A stretch of 64,000 bases of DNA, from the NCBI GenBank assembly GCA_028287505.1, contig JAQBPN010000080.1, forward strand, positions 1-64,000. The letters run 5' to 3'. The notes beneath the pieces were generated by a model that made no database searches, was not told the origin of the DNA, and saw only the letters and a list, made by a program, of their open reading frames with translations. Shown here one piece after another: positions 36,922 through 44,669 of the stretch (its first letter is position 1; every line of letters begins with the position of its first letter). This DNA is from Fibrobacterota bacterium (GTDB lineage Bacteria; Fibrobacterota; Fibrobacteria; UBA11236). The translations under genes and the position numbers were made by a program.

Positions 36922-37182
36922 CTATTTGGCGCCGACTATGGACAGAAGCAGGACTTTATCATAGGCGATGGTGTAGAAAAGGGAGATTCTAGGATGGTCC
37001 GCCGTCGCCTCCATGGCCAGCACGTAAATGGGGGGATCCTGCCAGACCTGGCGGCCTTTTTCCGGTTCCCGCTCCAAAACCCACTTGGCTCCCTCCAGAA
37101 ACTCGTCCGATCGGCGCACCTCCCGTTCCAGTTCGGTCGCGGCCAAGAGCATGGAATCCGGGATGATCAAGGTTCTTTTCAC
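36922..37182 (-). CDS. RelE/ParE-like toxin of a Panacea-type toxin-antitoxin pair
   Basis: An 86-residue protein whose C-terminal half has the RelE/ParE superfamily pattern: KWVLEREPEKGRQVWQDPPI, then YVLAMEATADHPRISLFYTI and AYDKVLLLSIV, i.e. the last strands with the typical R-I-x-Y/F-x-I and V-x-x-L-x-I spacing. RelE-fold toxins cut mRNA at the ribosome or block gyrase; which applies here cannot be read. The start lies 12 bases after the stop of the Panacea-domain gene, in the usual antitoxin-first order. No other antitoxin gene is adjacent. Confidence 0.75.
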   Translation of the reverse strand: MKRTLIIPDSMLLAATELEREVRRSDEFLEGAKWVLEREPEKGRQVWQDPPIYVLAMEATADHPRISLFYTIAYDKVLLLSIVGAK

Positions 37183-37194
37183 GCGGGTTCCCTT

Positions 37195-37800
37195 TCAAGA
37201 GGCCAGGATGAGGGAATGATGGGCCAGTTTGCGCATCCCTTGCGCCTGTTCCAGTTCCAAAGGGTGCGAGACCTGGGCTTCCCGGCGGGAACCCGGGCCG
37301 GCAAGGGTTCCCAAAAGCGCCAGGGGATAAGGGATTTCCTCCCGAGGGGCGGCCAACTCCCAGGGCAGGGTCAACAGGTCCGGACCCTCCGAGCCTTCCC
37401 GCCAATTCCCGCGGTAGAACCGGATCACCATTTCCACCAGGGCGATTTCCTGCCCGTCGAAAATCCTCAGGTCCGGATCGCGGAAGGCCCGCGGGATGCT
37501 TCGGACGTGGAGGTTGTCTTCGCGCGGCTCTTCGGCGATTTCCAAATCCCCCGCCTGGATCATCCCGCGCACGATACGCGCCATGGTCCGGGGCGCGGGG
37601 GAGTGGATACCCCGGCGATAGGCCTGCCCGGTAATGGGAAAGCCATGCATCCGGAAGTGGAGAAAGTCAGCCTGGAAGAGCATGCGCTCCAACAGGGCTG
37701 CGGTAAATGTCTCCCAATCCCCGCAGCGATGGGAGAAGTGCAGGATCAACTCCCGCAGCCTGCCGTCGTCGGCCGGAAACAGACTCATGGTTTTTCCCAT
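37195..37800 (-). CDS. Panacea-domain (DUF4065/SocA-like) antitoxin
   Basis: A 201-residue protein with the Panacea fold: LERMLFQADFLHFRMHGFPI, then TGQAYRRGIHSPAPRTMARI and later DGQEIALVEMVIRFY. This matches the family block 'KLLYYAD...GxPITGxxYxAxxxGP'. Panacea proteins are broad antitoxins found next to many unrelated small toxins (the PanAT systems), and the gene 12 bases downstream encodes a RelE-like protein. Translation could start at 37800 or at 37788; AAAGG is too close to the first ATG, so the second may be used. Three TGTAAC repeats lie 46-74 bases upstream and may be an operator. Confidence 0.8.
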   Translation of the reverse strand: MGKTMSLFPADDGRLRELILHFSHRCGDWETFTAALLERMLFQADFLHFRMHGFPITGQAYRRGIHSPAPRTMARIVRGMIQAGDLEIAEEPREDNLHVRSIPRAFRDPDLRIFDGQEIALVEMVIRFYRGNWREGSEGPDLLTLPWELAAPREEIPYPLALLGTLAGPGSRREAQVSHPLELEQAQGMRKLAHHSLILAS

Positions 37801-37845
37801 ACCTTTGAAAAATAGGCGCCGATCATGTCCCGGACCTTTCCGCTT

Positions 37846-37874
37846 TGTAACGGTTTGTAACAGAGGGCTGTAAC
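37846..37874. repeat. Three TGTAAC direct repeats upstream of the antitoxin gene
   Basis: TGTAAC occurs at 37846-37851, 37856-37861 and 37869-37874 (GTTACA on the gene's strand). The first two are ten bases apart, one helical turn, and the third is 13 further. Their place 46-74 bases before the antitoxin start suggests binding sites for autoregulation. Confidence 0.6.
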
Positions 37875-37888
37875 TGGAAAAGCGCCGG

Positions 37889-38935
37889 CTAGACCGCGCC
37901 GGCCGCTTTCAGGAATTCGTCGTCGCCATCGATGGTCTTGCCGGTAAGATCGAGATCCCGGAACTGCCGATCCCGCAAGGTGACGTTCTTGATGGTGACG
38001 TTCGCCAAGCGGCAATTGCTGAACAGGACCTTTTCGAAGCGGCAATTGTCGAGCCGGACATCCTTGATTCCCTGCTTCTTCCACACCCACGTCTCCGATC
38101 CGGAGAACACCACATCCTGGAAAAAGCAGGCGTTGAAAGCGGTGTCGCGAACGCTCATCATGCGCACCATCAAGTCGCGTATCTCGCACCCCTGCAGGGA
38201 AAGGTCCGCTATCCGGGAGTTCTGGATTTCGCTGGCGGATACGGCCGTGCGCATCGTTTTGAAATCGGAGATCGCGGATCCGTTGATCATGATTTCCACC
38301 AGCTTGCTGCCGTCCATGACGTTGAAGTTCTTGACGGCCGCGCCTTGGATGCGCACGCTGCGCAGGACGCTTCCGGTCCCGCATCGGAAATCCACCACTT
38401 TGGATCCCTGTATGGATACCGCCCGGACCGTCGCTCCTTCCACATTCCAATCATGCGCGGCGCTGGCGCGGATCTCGCATCCCACCACCTTGCCGTCCGT
38501 AACCGAGATATTCTCGGCCTTGCTCATGTCGATGGTGTTGTCCGTCATTTCCGAACGCTCGAGCCGCAACGCCCTCACCGAGGACATGCGGATGGAGTTG
38601 CCGGTGAAGACCTGATCCTTTCCCGCCGGAAAATCGAAGCGGGACATGTGGATGGCGTTCTTGGAGACCTGCCCGCCGTAGGCTTCCCCTTGATACCCCT
38701 GGGCGCCGGGACTGTTCCAGCCGAAGGCGGCGTCCAATGCGTATTTCACCGTGGTATTCACCTTGGAGAGGATGGGCTCGACGATGCCGGACCGGTTCCA
38801 GTCCCGCGTGCCGGCGCCTCCCGGCTCCGAGTCCGATCCCTTTCCGGCCAGCTCCGCCAGCAATTCCGCGGCCTGCTCGTCGGTAAGGGTGCCCTCTTTG
38901 TTCATTTTCAACACTTGCTGTATTTCCGCCTTCAT
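37889..38935 (-). CDS. SHOCT-like/beta-helix protein paired with the DUF2089 gene
   Basis: A 348-residue protein. The first 30 residues (MKAEIQQVLKMNKEGTLTDE QAAELLAELAG) form a short helical SHOCT-like segment that also occurs at the C-terminus of the upstream DUF2089 protein. Residues about 85-340 are repeats of roughly 20 residues such as NTIDMSKAENISVTDGKVVG, VSIQGSKVVDFRCG, VRIQGAAVKNFNVMDGS and VTIKNVTLRDRQFRDLDL, the pattern of a right-handed beta-helix related to pentapeptide-repeat proteins. There is no signal peptide, so it probably stays in the cytoplasm. It starts 13 bases after the DUF2089 gene. This pairing suggests a regulator and its partner, but no function is known to me. 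Confidence 0.75.
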   Translation of the reverse strand: MKAEIQQVLKMNKEGTLTDEQAAELLAELAGKGSDSEPGGAGTRDWNRSGIVEPILSKVNTTVKYALDAAFGWNSPGAQGYQGEAYGGQVSKNAIHMSRFDFPAGKDQVFTGNSIRMSSVRALRLERSEMTDNTIDMSKAENISVTDGKVVGCEIRASAAHDWNVEGATVRAVSIQGSKVVDFRCGTGSVLRSVRIQGAAVKNFNVMDGSKLVEIMINGSAISDFKTMRTAVSASEIQNSRIADLSLQGCEIRDLMVRMMSVRDTAFNACFFQDVVFSGSETWVWKKQGIKDVRLDNCRFEKVLFSNCRLANVTIKNVTLRDRQFRDLDLTGKTIDGDDEFLKAAGAV

Positions 38936-38948
38936 TTCCTGATCACTC

Positions 38949-39362
38949 CTATTGAGGGTTGGCGCGCAAACGCTTGATTTGCTTCATGGCTTCGTCGAAC
39001 GGGATCTCGCCCGCCTGCAGCATCTGCAAAATGCGTCCGGCATCGGGAGGCTCCGCGGGCTTCTCCGCATTCCCCGGCTTGCCTTCGGCGGACTCTTCGC
39101 CGGTCAATCTGTTCTTGAGCGCGCTCAAACGCGCGCGGATGGTGGGATAGCTCAGTCCCAGGGCCGATTCCATGTCCCGGATACGCCCTTCGCACCGCAC
39201 GAAGATGCGCAGGAAATGGAGGTCGTCCTGACCCAGGGTGGCGAACTCATTGAGTTGGAAAGGGCCTTCGACCTTGATGTCGCAAGAGGGGCAGGCCAGC
39301 ACCTTGGGCTGCAGGGCGGTCTGGCAGGAAGGGCAGGCCAGATTGGAGTCGATGAGTTTCAT
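38949..39362 (-). CDS. DUF2089-family zinc-ribbon/helix-turn-helix protein
   Basis: A 137-residue protein. Two CxxC pairs (LACPSCQTAL and LACPSCDIKV) make an N-terminal zinc ribbon, and LGQDDLHFLRIFVRCEGRIR followed by DMESALGLSYPTIRARLSAL is a helix-turn-helix of the DUF2089 type. The C-terminus (GRILQMLQAGEIPFDEAMKQ) is a SHOCT-like helix pair like that at the start of the next gene. The protein is probably a DNA-binding regulator of its own operon. A perfect palindrome TTAACATGTTAA lies 16 bases before the ATG and a TATATT box just downstream of it, so autoregulation is plausible. Confidence 0.85.
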   Translation of the reverse strand: MKLIDSNLACPSCQTALQPKVLACPSCDIKVEGPFQLNEFATLGQDDLHFLRIFVRCEGRIRDMESALGLSYPTIRARLSALKNRLTGEESAEGKPGNAEKPAEPPDAGRILQMLQAGEIPFDEAMKQIKRLRANPQ

Positions 39363-39377
39363 GTATTAAAATATATC

Positions 39378-39389
39378 TTAACATGTTAA
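39378..39389. promoter_or_regulatory. Perfect palindrome TTAACATGTTAA upstream of the DUF2089 gene (candidate operator)
   Basis: A 12-base perfect palindrome lies next to the TATATT box (39371-39376 in plus coordinates), seven bases before the ATG, where a repressor would block RNA polymerase. A second, weaker inverted pair (AATATC...AATATTT) lies just beyond. Confidence 0.55.
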
Positions 39390-39657
39390 AAATATCCATC
39401 AAAATATTTGGATAAATGAAATCTGATTTGTCCAATGCTTGGGAAGTTTGGGAAAAGCCAGCGGATTCGAAGAAAAGGGGGGAGGCGTGAAATCGAGAGG
39501 CTGGGCCGGAAGGTAAGAGGGGCACTCTGCGGGAAGGCAGGGGAGGTTGAGGGTACGCTTTGGAGGTGGAGCGGTTCGGAGCCGGGCTAAAATTCCTAGC
39601 TTTCCCCCTCCGGTCGGAAGCATGGGCTTCCAACCTTCGATTGGACATGGGTTCCGT

Positions 39658-39733
39658 GTCCCCATAGCTCAACAGGATAGAGCAATAGTTTCCTAAACTG
39701 TTAATCCCCGTTCGAGTCGGGGTGGGGACACCA
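39658..39733 (+). tRNA. tRNA-Arg, anticodon CCT
   Basis: The 76-base sequence folds with acceptor arms GTCCCCA/TGGGGAC, a T arm CCCCG-TTCGAGT-CGGGG, and an anticodon loop TTCCTAA giving CCT, which reads the arginine codon AGG. The discriminator A and CCA are encoded. Its 3' half is repeated at 58781-58831, marking it as the insertion site of a genomic island. The gene itself is complete. Confidence 0.95.
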
Positions 39734-39737
39734 CTCT
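39687..39737. repeat. Left attachment site (attL) of the genomic island, inside tRNA-Arg
   Basis: This 51-base stretch covers the anticodon loop, T arm, acceptor end and CCA of tRNA-Arg plus four bases. It is identical to 58781-58831, and the sequence differs on both sides of each copy. Such tRNA-end duplications are the mark of site-specific integration. Confidence 0.92.
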
Positions 39738-39855
39738 AAAAAGGTTCATCTTCAATGGAAGGTGGGCCTTTTTTATTGCTGTTTCTGCAAAGTTCTCCTT
39801 TAACGCCTATGAGGTTGGATTTTCCAACCCGCTCAAAAAATAATCTGAACTGACC

Positions 39856-39875
39856 AAAGTACCGGAAAAGTACCG
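39856..39875. repeat. Tandem AAAGTACCG pair near the left island end (possible integrase arm sites)
   Basis: AAAGTACCG occurs at 39856-39864 and 39867-39875, an 11-base period, about 120 bases inside the left repeat. Directly repeated short sites at one helical turn are typical of arm-type binding sites of tyrosine recombinases or their directionality factors. Confidence 0.45.
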
Positions 39876-40053
39876 ATTGAATTTTCAGATGGTCGGAACG
39901 GGTGGTACCACTATCCCCATTTAAACCCATGGGGCTCGTTTCCGTGATAGAGGGACCAACTATTCACGATAGGCGGGCCCATTCCTTAGTCCCTTGAATC
40001 TTGGTGCGGTCTGGAGCGAGGCGTGATGGAACGTCTACCCGATTGGGAATCGC

Positions 40054-40422
40054 CTAAGGCTCTGGGAACGGCAAGCCCCGCCGCTCCATTTCTGCAATCA
40101 GTTTCTTCTGCTCGAAAACCAAACTCCTTACGTGCTCTTGTATCTGCGGAACCAAGTGGCCTTTCTTGACTCTGGGCGCATAGGCTTTCTCAGACTCGTA
40201 CAGATTCGTCAGCCTTGATCTCAAATCCAAGTCGGTCAAGTGACAGGGGTTTTCTGGGTCGTTTGGTTGAGGCATGGATATCGTAAAGGAATAATTTGGG
40301 GACTTAAACTGTCCTCCCTTAACCACAACCCCAGTAACCGCAATTATGAGGGCAATAGGGCAAAGGGCGTAGGGGAGGGCCTTTATAAGGCTAACTAGCC
40401 TGTGCTGGGATAGGTGTCTCAT
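40054..40422 (-). CDS. Small membrane protein of unknown function (island)
   Basis: A 122-residue protein with one hydrophobic segment at about residues 14-36 (LPYALCPIALIIAVTGVVV) and a soluble, mostly helical C-terminal part (LRSRLTNLYESEKAYAPRV, HVRSLVFEQKKLIAEMERRG) that would face the periplasm or be exported. No family is recognised. A near-perfect sigma70 promoter ends five bases before the ATG and no Shine-Dalgarno is seen, suggesting a leaderless mRNA. This supports the frame as a real gene. It is the first gene inside the left end of the island, the place where an integrase gene would normally sit, but nothing in it resembles one. Confidence 0.65.
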   Translation of the reverse strand: MRHLSQHRLVSLIKALPYALCPIALIIAVTGVVVKGGQFKSPNYSFTISMPQPNDPENPCHLTDLDLRSRLTNLYESEKAYAPRVKKGHLVPQIQEHVRSLVFEQKKLIAEMERRGLPFPEP

Positions 40423-40427
40423 TTTTA

Positions 40428-40456
40428 ATTATAGGGGAAGAGTTTTCATTTGTCAA
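40428..40456 (-). promoter_or_regulatory. Consensus sigma70 promoter (TTGACA-N17-TATAAT) for the leaderless membrane-protein gene
   Basis: On the minus strand, TTGACA (40456-40451) and TATAAT (40433-40428) are exactly 17 bases apart. TAAAA then leads straight into the ATG at 40422, so transcription should start about at the start codon. Confidence 0.75.
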
Positions 40457-40616
40457 AGCCGGGACTTCCCAGCCCAGGAATATATTATTTAGCGAAAAAA
40501 ATCTGAAGCAAGGCTGGATGAAGCAGAATATAGGGCGAAATGCCCATGTTAAATTTGGAACGCAACAACCTCCAGGATTTCACCCCTGGCTTCTCGGCGA
40601 AAGTGCCAGGCGGATT

Positions 40617-41030
40617 TTAGGCTAGGCGGCCTTCGCTGGGGGCTTTGACTGTCCCGAAAGCCCTGAGCGTGTCGGGCTCATCTTGGACGTTTATGCTGCC
40701 AGATATCACTGGATATCCTCCAGTCGCTGAGGATATATCCGTGCTGACGATCGCCTGGGTGTTCGGGTCTTTGGTAGGAAGAGGGAACTGGCCCGGCATT
40801 TGGAAATTGTCGTATAGGACCGTTGCCATGCCCACCACTTCAATGGCTCCTTGGGCGGCGAGGGGTTTCGCCCGGTCGTAGGTCTTGGAAATGAATCCAA
40901 AGTTGCCATCGACGGATTGAACCAGCGAGTATGCAAAAAGAAGTTTGGCTCCAGGGGGGAGCTTCCGGAACTTCTTAAAGTCCGCTTTGATTGAACCCGC
41001 AATCGTGTTCTTCTTTTCATTTCTAGCCAT
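40617..41030 (-). CDS. Hypothetical protein (island)
   Basis: A 137-residue protein. The ATG at 41030 follows GGGAGG by eight bases; the longer frame to 41129 lacks a ribosome site. The N-terminus is basic (MARNEKKNTIAGSIKADFKK FRKLPPGAK), followed by alternating strands (LLFAYSLVQSVDGNFGFISK, IEVVGMATVLYDNF) and a C-terminal beta-rich half (YPVISGSINVQDEPDTLRAF). No signal peptide is obvious and I recognise no family. The small gene at 41119-41292 lies just upstream on the same strand, 88 bases away. Confidence 0.6.
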   Translation of the reverse strand: MARNEKKNTIAGSIKADFKKFRKLPPGAKLLFAYSLVQSVDGNFGFISKTYDRAKPLAAQGAIEVVGMATVLYDNFQMPGQFPLPTKDPNTQAIVSTDISSATGGYPVISGSINVQDEPDTLRAFGTVKAPSEGRLA

Positions 41031-41118
41031 ATCCGACCTCCCGGTATCCAAAAAATACATACTTTCCAAGACGCCTGCGTGCTGCTTTGTGGATCCAGAA
41101 GCAAGAATATCGACCCAT

Positions 41119-41292
41119 TTAGAGGTCAATTGTCCTTGAATTGGCCATCCGTTGGGCGCTGGTGCCTAACAAGAATCGGGCATTCACTGCGATCCCAACC
41201 TGTTTACTACTTGGACGGCGGATCCGAACTTTACCGTGAGTGATTCCCAAGGCTTTGGCCAGCTTGGTAGGTATAAAAGTTGAGTATTCCAT
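41119..41292 (-). CDS. Small basic protein, possibly AbrB-like (island)
   Basis: A 57-residue basic protein. The ATG at 41292 has a strong AGGAGG seven bases before it, which makes translation likely in spite of the size. The sequence MEYSTFIPTKLAKALGITHG KVRIRRPSSKQ resembles the start of small AbrB/MazE-type DNA-binding proteins (an IPxxLxxxLGI-like phrase), but the match is weak and no second half is present. It stands first in a possible two-gene unit with the hypothetical gene at 40617. Confidence 0.55.
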   Translation of the reverse strand: MEYSTFIPTKLAKALGITHGKVRIRRPSSKQVGIAVNARFLLGTSAQRMANSRTIDL

Positions 41293-42324
41293 TCGATTCC
41301 TCCTATGGATATGGAGGGATATCAATCGATTATTTGGCTGTGTGAAATAATGCCGCTAGCAGCGCTGTCTATCAATAATTCAAATGGTGATGATGATATG
41401 AATCATTCAGACCCACTAATAAATTTGAGCCGTTTCAAAGGGAAATTATAAGCAACCATGGGCATCCATGAGCATGTATGGACACTTGGTCATTCACGCA
41501 GTTCGTTACACCTAACCACAATAAGCTGCACTTAGCTGCGCTTTACCGCACTCAACAACAACCTGTAGTGCACTTTTCTAGTGATGGAGGTCGAATTGCT
41601 ATTGTGAGGGAGGGATTTTTGAAAGTGTGTTTAGATCAAAAACATCCGATCTTTACCAATATCACCCAAAGTCAACCTTAATTGACCATAATTACCTACT
41701 GGGCGAGACAATGTGTAACGTTATCCCACCCTTATCCCATCGGGATCCCAGCAATGTCCTGGGTCCGGCTGTTACTGCCTGCAGGACTATTAGATAGATG
41801 AAAGTTGGACTCTAGTACCATTATTCGGATAGGCCGAACGTACCTATAATATTTCTCCTGGAATTTTTCATAATTTGGCCATTCATGTTTTAAAATGGAA
41901 CGAAGCAGGAATCGCGGTGATCCTTTTCGAATTAAGCCATGATTCCAGGCACGAAGTTTCCTGGATGCCTAATGGGAGGCGACAGTGGGCGACGAGAGGT
42001 TACAGAATGTATCGCGGTACCAAAGAAGTAGTGGAATTGGTTTTTCACTACAGTGACAACTTCTGTCTCTCTTGTGAATGCATTATGATATGACGCGTCA
42101 TCGCCCGCGATTATGCCTTGTGGGAATCCGATGTGTGTTGTAGATTGGATCACGGATGCTGGAAAAGAAAAACCCCGGAGGCTGCTACCCCCGGGGTTGG
42201 ACTTTCACCAGGCCCGCGCCCGGGTGAAGGGATCGGAGCTGGGTTCTGACTGACAGTCTGAACATACAGCCTTCTGGTAAATCCCGCAAGCTGAACGGGT
42301 GTGCCCTTCAACAGGAGACACCTT
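41293..42324. other. Island stretch without a convincing gene
   Basis: About one kilobase with only short frames (41478-41681, 41875-42093 on plus; 41932-42153 on minus), none with a good ribosome site or family. A hairpin that reads as a minus-strand terminator lies at 42161-42198 and a second small hairpin at about 42203-42228; part of the right end is presumably the promoter and leader of the 46-residue gene at 42325. I found no recombinase remnant here. Confidence 0.45.
42161..42198 (-). terminator. Terminator-like hairpin reading on the minus strand
   Basis: On the minus strand AACCCCGG (42198-42191) pairs with CCGGGGTT (42178-42171), followed by TTTCTTTTCC. No minus-strand gene lies upstream in the next kilobase, so it may end an antisense or small RNA across the 42325 gene. 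Confidence 0.55.
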
Positions 42325-42465
42325 ATGAGTTCCAAAAAGAACACTGAGACCACCTCGGCCAAAGCGGCTACCGCTGCGTCCCAGGTGCTTCGCGACCCCA
42401 ATTCGTCCAAGGCGGCCAAAACGGCAGCCGCAAGCGCATTGACCCAGCGGCCGAATAAGAAATAA
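42325..42465 (+). CDS. 46-residue Ala/Ser/Lys-rich small protein (island)
   Basis: MSSKKNTETTSAKAATAASQ continues VLRDPNSSKAAKTAAASALT and ends QRPNKK. AGGAG lies nine bases before the ATG, and a hairpin with T-run follows the stop. The phrase 'AASxVLRDPxSSKxxKTAAxSALxQ' is shared, as far as I recall, by small uncharacterised proteins carried on plasmids and phages of Proteobacteria, so the gene is probably part of the mobile gene pool. No function is known to me; the size and helix-rich composition suggest a nucleic-acid or protein-binding peptide. Confidence 0.75.
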   Translation: MSSKKNTETTSAKAATAASQVLRDPNSSKAAKTAAASALTQRPNKK

Positions 42466-42480
42466 TCCTTCTCGTTCGGT

Positions 42481-42507
42481 GGACCGCCTCGAAAGGGGCG
42501 GTCCTTT
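42481..42507 (+). terminator. Rho-independent terminator after the 46-residue gene
   Basis: GGACCGCC pairs perfectly with GGCGGTCC over TCGAAAGG and is followed by TTT. It lies 15 bases after the stop codon at 42463-42465. Confidence 0.75.
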
Positions 42508-42566
42508 CCTATTCGACTATAGCCTCATCATAGCGGTATCCTAGCCTTATTGCTACCTGGACGGGT

Positions 42567-43118
42567 GTGGCCATTACCGTTTTGACGGTATTTTTCATGC
42601 TTGGGGTGATCTTCCTGGGAGTTCGTTCCTGGCAGGACCGGAAAGTGGTGGCGGAAAAGGTTCAACAGGAAATGGACAAAGCGGTCATCGCGATGCAATA
42701 CAAGTTCGACAAGCGTTATGACGAGGACAGGGCGAGCCTGCGTAAAGAATTGGATGGGGTGCGGAAGCAGATTGCCGAGATCTGGCTTCGTAACGTAGTG
42801 ACCAGCCCTAATAAGGACCCCTACGCAATCAAGAAGGCAATCGAATTGGCAATTGAATCAGAGTCCCGTGAATCGATCCTGCCTATGGTACAGGAGCTCC
42901 ACTCCTATGCAATGAAATCTCCTGAGATTGTTGGCGGCTTTATCTGGGAAATCCAGAAGTTCGGCCCAGTGCTGGAGCAGGCCAAGGAGCTCTTCAAGGA
43001 TGATACCGAGTACCTCAAGATGGTCACGGATTATACGACGGAGATCGAAATGATCGCGGCTGAGAACAAAGCGAAGAAGGAAGCCATCAAGCGGAAGTTG
43101 GATGCGAATGCAAAGTAA
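42567..43118 (+). CDS. Membrane-anchored coiled-coil protein (island)
   Basis: A 183-residue protein starting at a GTG. Residues about 2-18 (AITVLTVFFMLGVIFLGV) form a membrane anchor, followed by a long charged helical region (KVVAEKVQQEMDKAVIAMQY, ASLRKELDGVRKQIAEIWLR) and a helical C-terminal domain ending with a basic coiled tail (AAENKAKKEAIKRKLDANAK). The start has no clear Shine-Dalgarno, so it is uncertain. It precedes the gene at 43131 by 12 bases on the same strand, and the two probably form an operon. I recognise no family. Confidence 0.6.
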   Translation: MAITVLTVFFMLGVIFLGVRSWQDRKVVAEKVQQEMDKAVIAMQYKFDKRYDEDRASLRKELDGVRKQIAEIWLRNVVTSPNKDPYAIKKAIELAIESESRESILPMVQELHSYAMKSPEIVGGFIWEIQKFGPVLEQAKELFKDDTEYLKMVTDYTTEIEMIAAENKAKKEAIKRKLDANAK

Positions 43119-43130
43119 GCGAGCAACCTA

Positions 43131-43757
43131 ATGTGCGTCTTCCATTTCCTGGGAAGCATATTCGCGTTCATCAAGGACAACATAACGGGCTTTTCCTGGC
43201 TCACGGGAATGTACTTTGCCTACCGGGGTCTCTTGGTCTGGCGAGCCCAGATGACGGGCAAAGACAAATACGAAGTTGCCAAGAATCTCTTGACGACGAT
43301 TTACAACGTCCGGGAGAAGATAGGATATCTGCGGTCACCCATGTTCATGGGTGGTGAGATTGAGGCTGGTATGAAGAAGCACTTTCCGGACCACCCATTC
43401 AACTTCTACGACCAGTCCGCTGAGGACGAGAAGATGGTGGAGAGAGCTGTAATGGCCGGCAGGTGGTCAAAAGTCAGGGCTGTGCTGCTGGAATACCAGG
43501 TGATCAAGTTCGTGGCCATAGTCCACTGGGATAAACCAATCGAGAACGCGTTCAGGAGATTCGAGAAGGTGATCAACGGGCTGAAAATCAGAGTGGACAT
43601 GCTACCTAGACTGGATAAGAATGCACAGGATGGGTCCAAGGAGAAGTTCAACGATTACATCTTCGGCTTGGAAGACGAAGCTACAGATAAGTTCGGTATA
43701 GAATTCAATGCCAGCATTGAAGACATCAAGGCAATCATTCGGCCGGCATTGAAATAA
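43131..43757 (+). CDS. Hypothetical protein with N-terminal hydrophobic segment (island)
   Basis: A 208-residue protein. Residues about 5-40 are hydrophobic (FLGSIFAFIKDNITGFSWLT GMYFAYRGLLVW), possibly one or two membrane segments. The rest looks soluble and mostly helical (YEVAKNLLTTIYNVREKIGY, MVERAVMAGRWSKVRAVLLE, FNDYIFGLEDEATDKFGIEF). No known family. The start follows the previous gene by 12 bases without a strong ribosome site, which suggests translational coupling. Together they may be a membrane complex, but this is only a guess from layout. Confidence 0.6.
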   Translation: MCVFHFLGSIFAFIKDNITGFSWLTGMYFAYRGLLVWRAQMTGKDKYEVAKNLLTTIYNVREKIGYLRSPMFMGGEIEAGMKKHFPDHPFNFYDQSAEDEKMVERAVMAGRWSKVRAVLLEYQVIKFVAIVHWDKPIENAFRRFEKVINGLKIRVDMLPRLDKNAQDGSKEKFNDYIFGLEDEATDKFGIEFNASIEDIKAIIRPALK

Positions 43758-44345
43758 ATTTTCCTTGGATTTGGATTGAATCCTTGTAGTATTCCTCATC
43801 GTCAGGTGTGCCCTGTTCCCTAAGCCAATTGTTTATAGAACCGATATTCTACATGTGAATATACTCTGGCACGGTATTGGGCTCGAATACCCCCTCAGCA
43901 CATAGGCAAATAGGATGAAGTACTATTGTGGGCCATCTAATAAGGCCATGATTTAAAGCTGGTTATAAAATAATTTTCCTCCATCGAGCTTCGAGTAGAA
44001 TTGAATTCGAAAAAGGTTTGAAATGGAGTCAAGAGTCAAGGTGCTCTCATTGCTCAATAGAGTGTCATTACTAACACAACGGGAGATTCTAAGGTCCGCA
44101 CAAACTGTACGCGATTAAGGTCAAATAAACAAATCGATGAAAGCACCCCTAGATTAGCTTTCGGGATCTAGAACCGTATTAGTCGGGTAATTTCCGTTCA
44201 TTCAAAAACCGAAACGGCTGTGCGCATGGGTAACACGCAGAATACCAAAACCACCAAGCGAGTGTGGATTTATTATTGCGATAAGATGTTCGCCAATTCG
44301 GGACTACGTCTCAAACTCGGAATTAATTTACAGGAGTGCATTCTG
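43758..44345. other. AT-rich island spacer without a supported gene
   Basis: The only frames are short and unsupported. It should contain the promoter of the RHS operon beginning at 44346. The sequence is clearly poorer in GC than the neighbouring genes. Confidence 0.5.
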
Positions 44346-44669
44346 ATGAATCAATTTATTTTGTTGATTGGGCTACTTGTCTTTGCGAGTTTCGGTATCG
44401 CGCTTGCCAGCAGCACGCAATCTTTGACTCCTCCTCAAAGTGTTCTCATTATGACGATGCCGGACAGTACAAAGCAACAGGATTTGGAAATCGAGCACCA
44501 GCGCCATCTTAATGATCTGCTGTTCAAAATAAAGTCACTAGACGACGTGGATAAGCTTGGCAAAGTGAACCCTGAGGATCGGATTCGTCTGAAGAAGGCA
44601 TTCGCTACCGCCAACCCGGAGGTGGTCTTGCGACAAGCGGCGGAGAAAAAAGGGAAGGCCAAGAAATGA
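44346..44669 (+). CDS. Small secreted protein opening the RHS operon (island)
   Basis: A 107-residue protein. The ATG at 44346 follows CAGGAG and opens a signal peptide (MNQFILLIGLLVFASFGIAL AS). The mature part has a Ser/Thr/Pro-rich linker and a charged helical region (QQDLEIEHQRHLNDLLFKIK SLDDVDKLGKV) ending KKGKAKK. The stop overlaps the ATG of the SpvB-like gene (ATGA), so the two are translationally coupled. No family recognised; it may be a secretion partner or chaperone of the RHS proteins, which is inference from position. Confidence 0.65.
   Translation: MNQFILLIGLLVFASFGIALASSTQSLTPPQSVLIMTMPDSTKQQDLEIEHQRHLNDLLFKIKSLDDVDKLGKVNPEDRIRLKKAFATANPEVVLRQAAEKKGKAKK

Noticed and set aside
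37028-37815. Plus-strand frames opposite the Panacea/RelE pair
   Set aside because: No family motifs; both minus-strand genes have clear fold patterns and proper spacing.
41478-41681. 67-residue frame in the island
   Set aside because: No ribosome binding site and no recognisable sequence pattern.
41875-42093. 72-residue frame in the island
   Set aside because: No ribosome binding site; composition gives no support.
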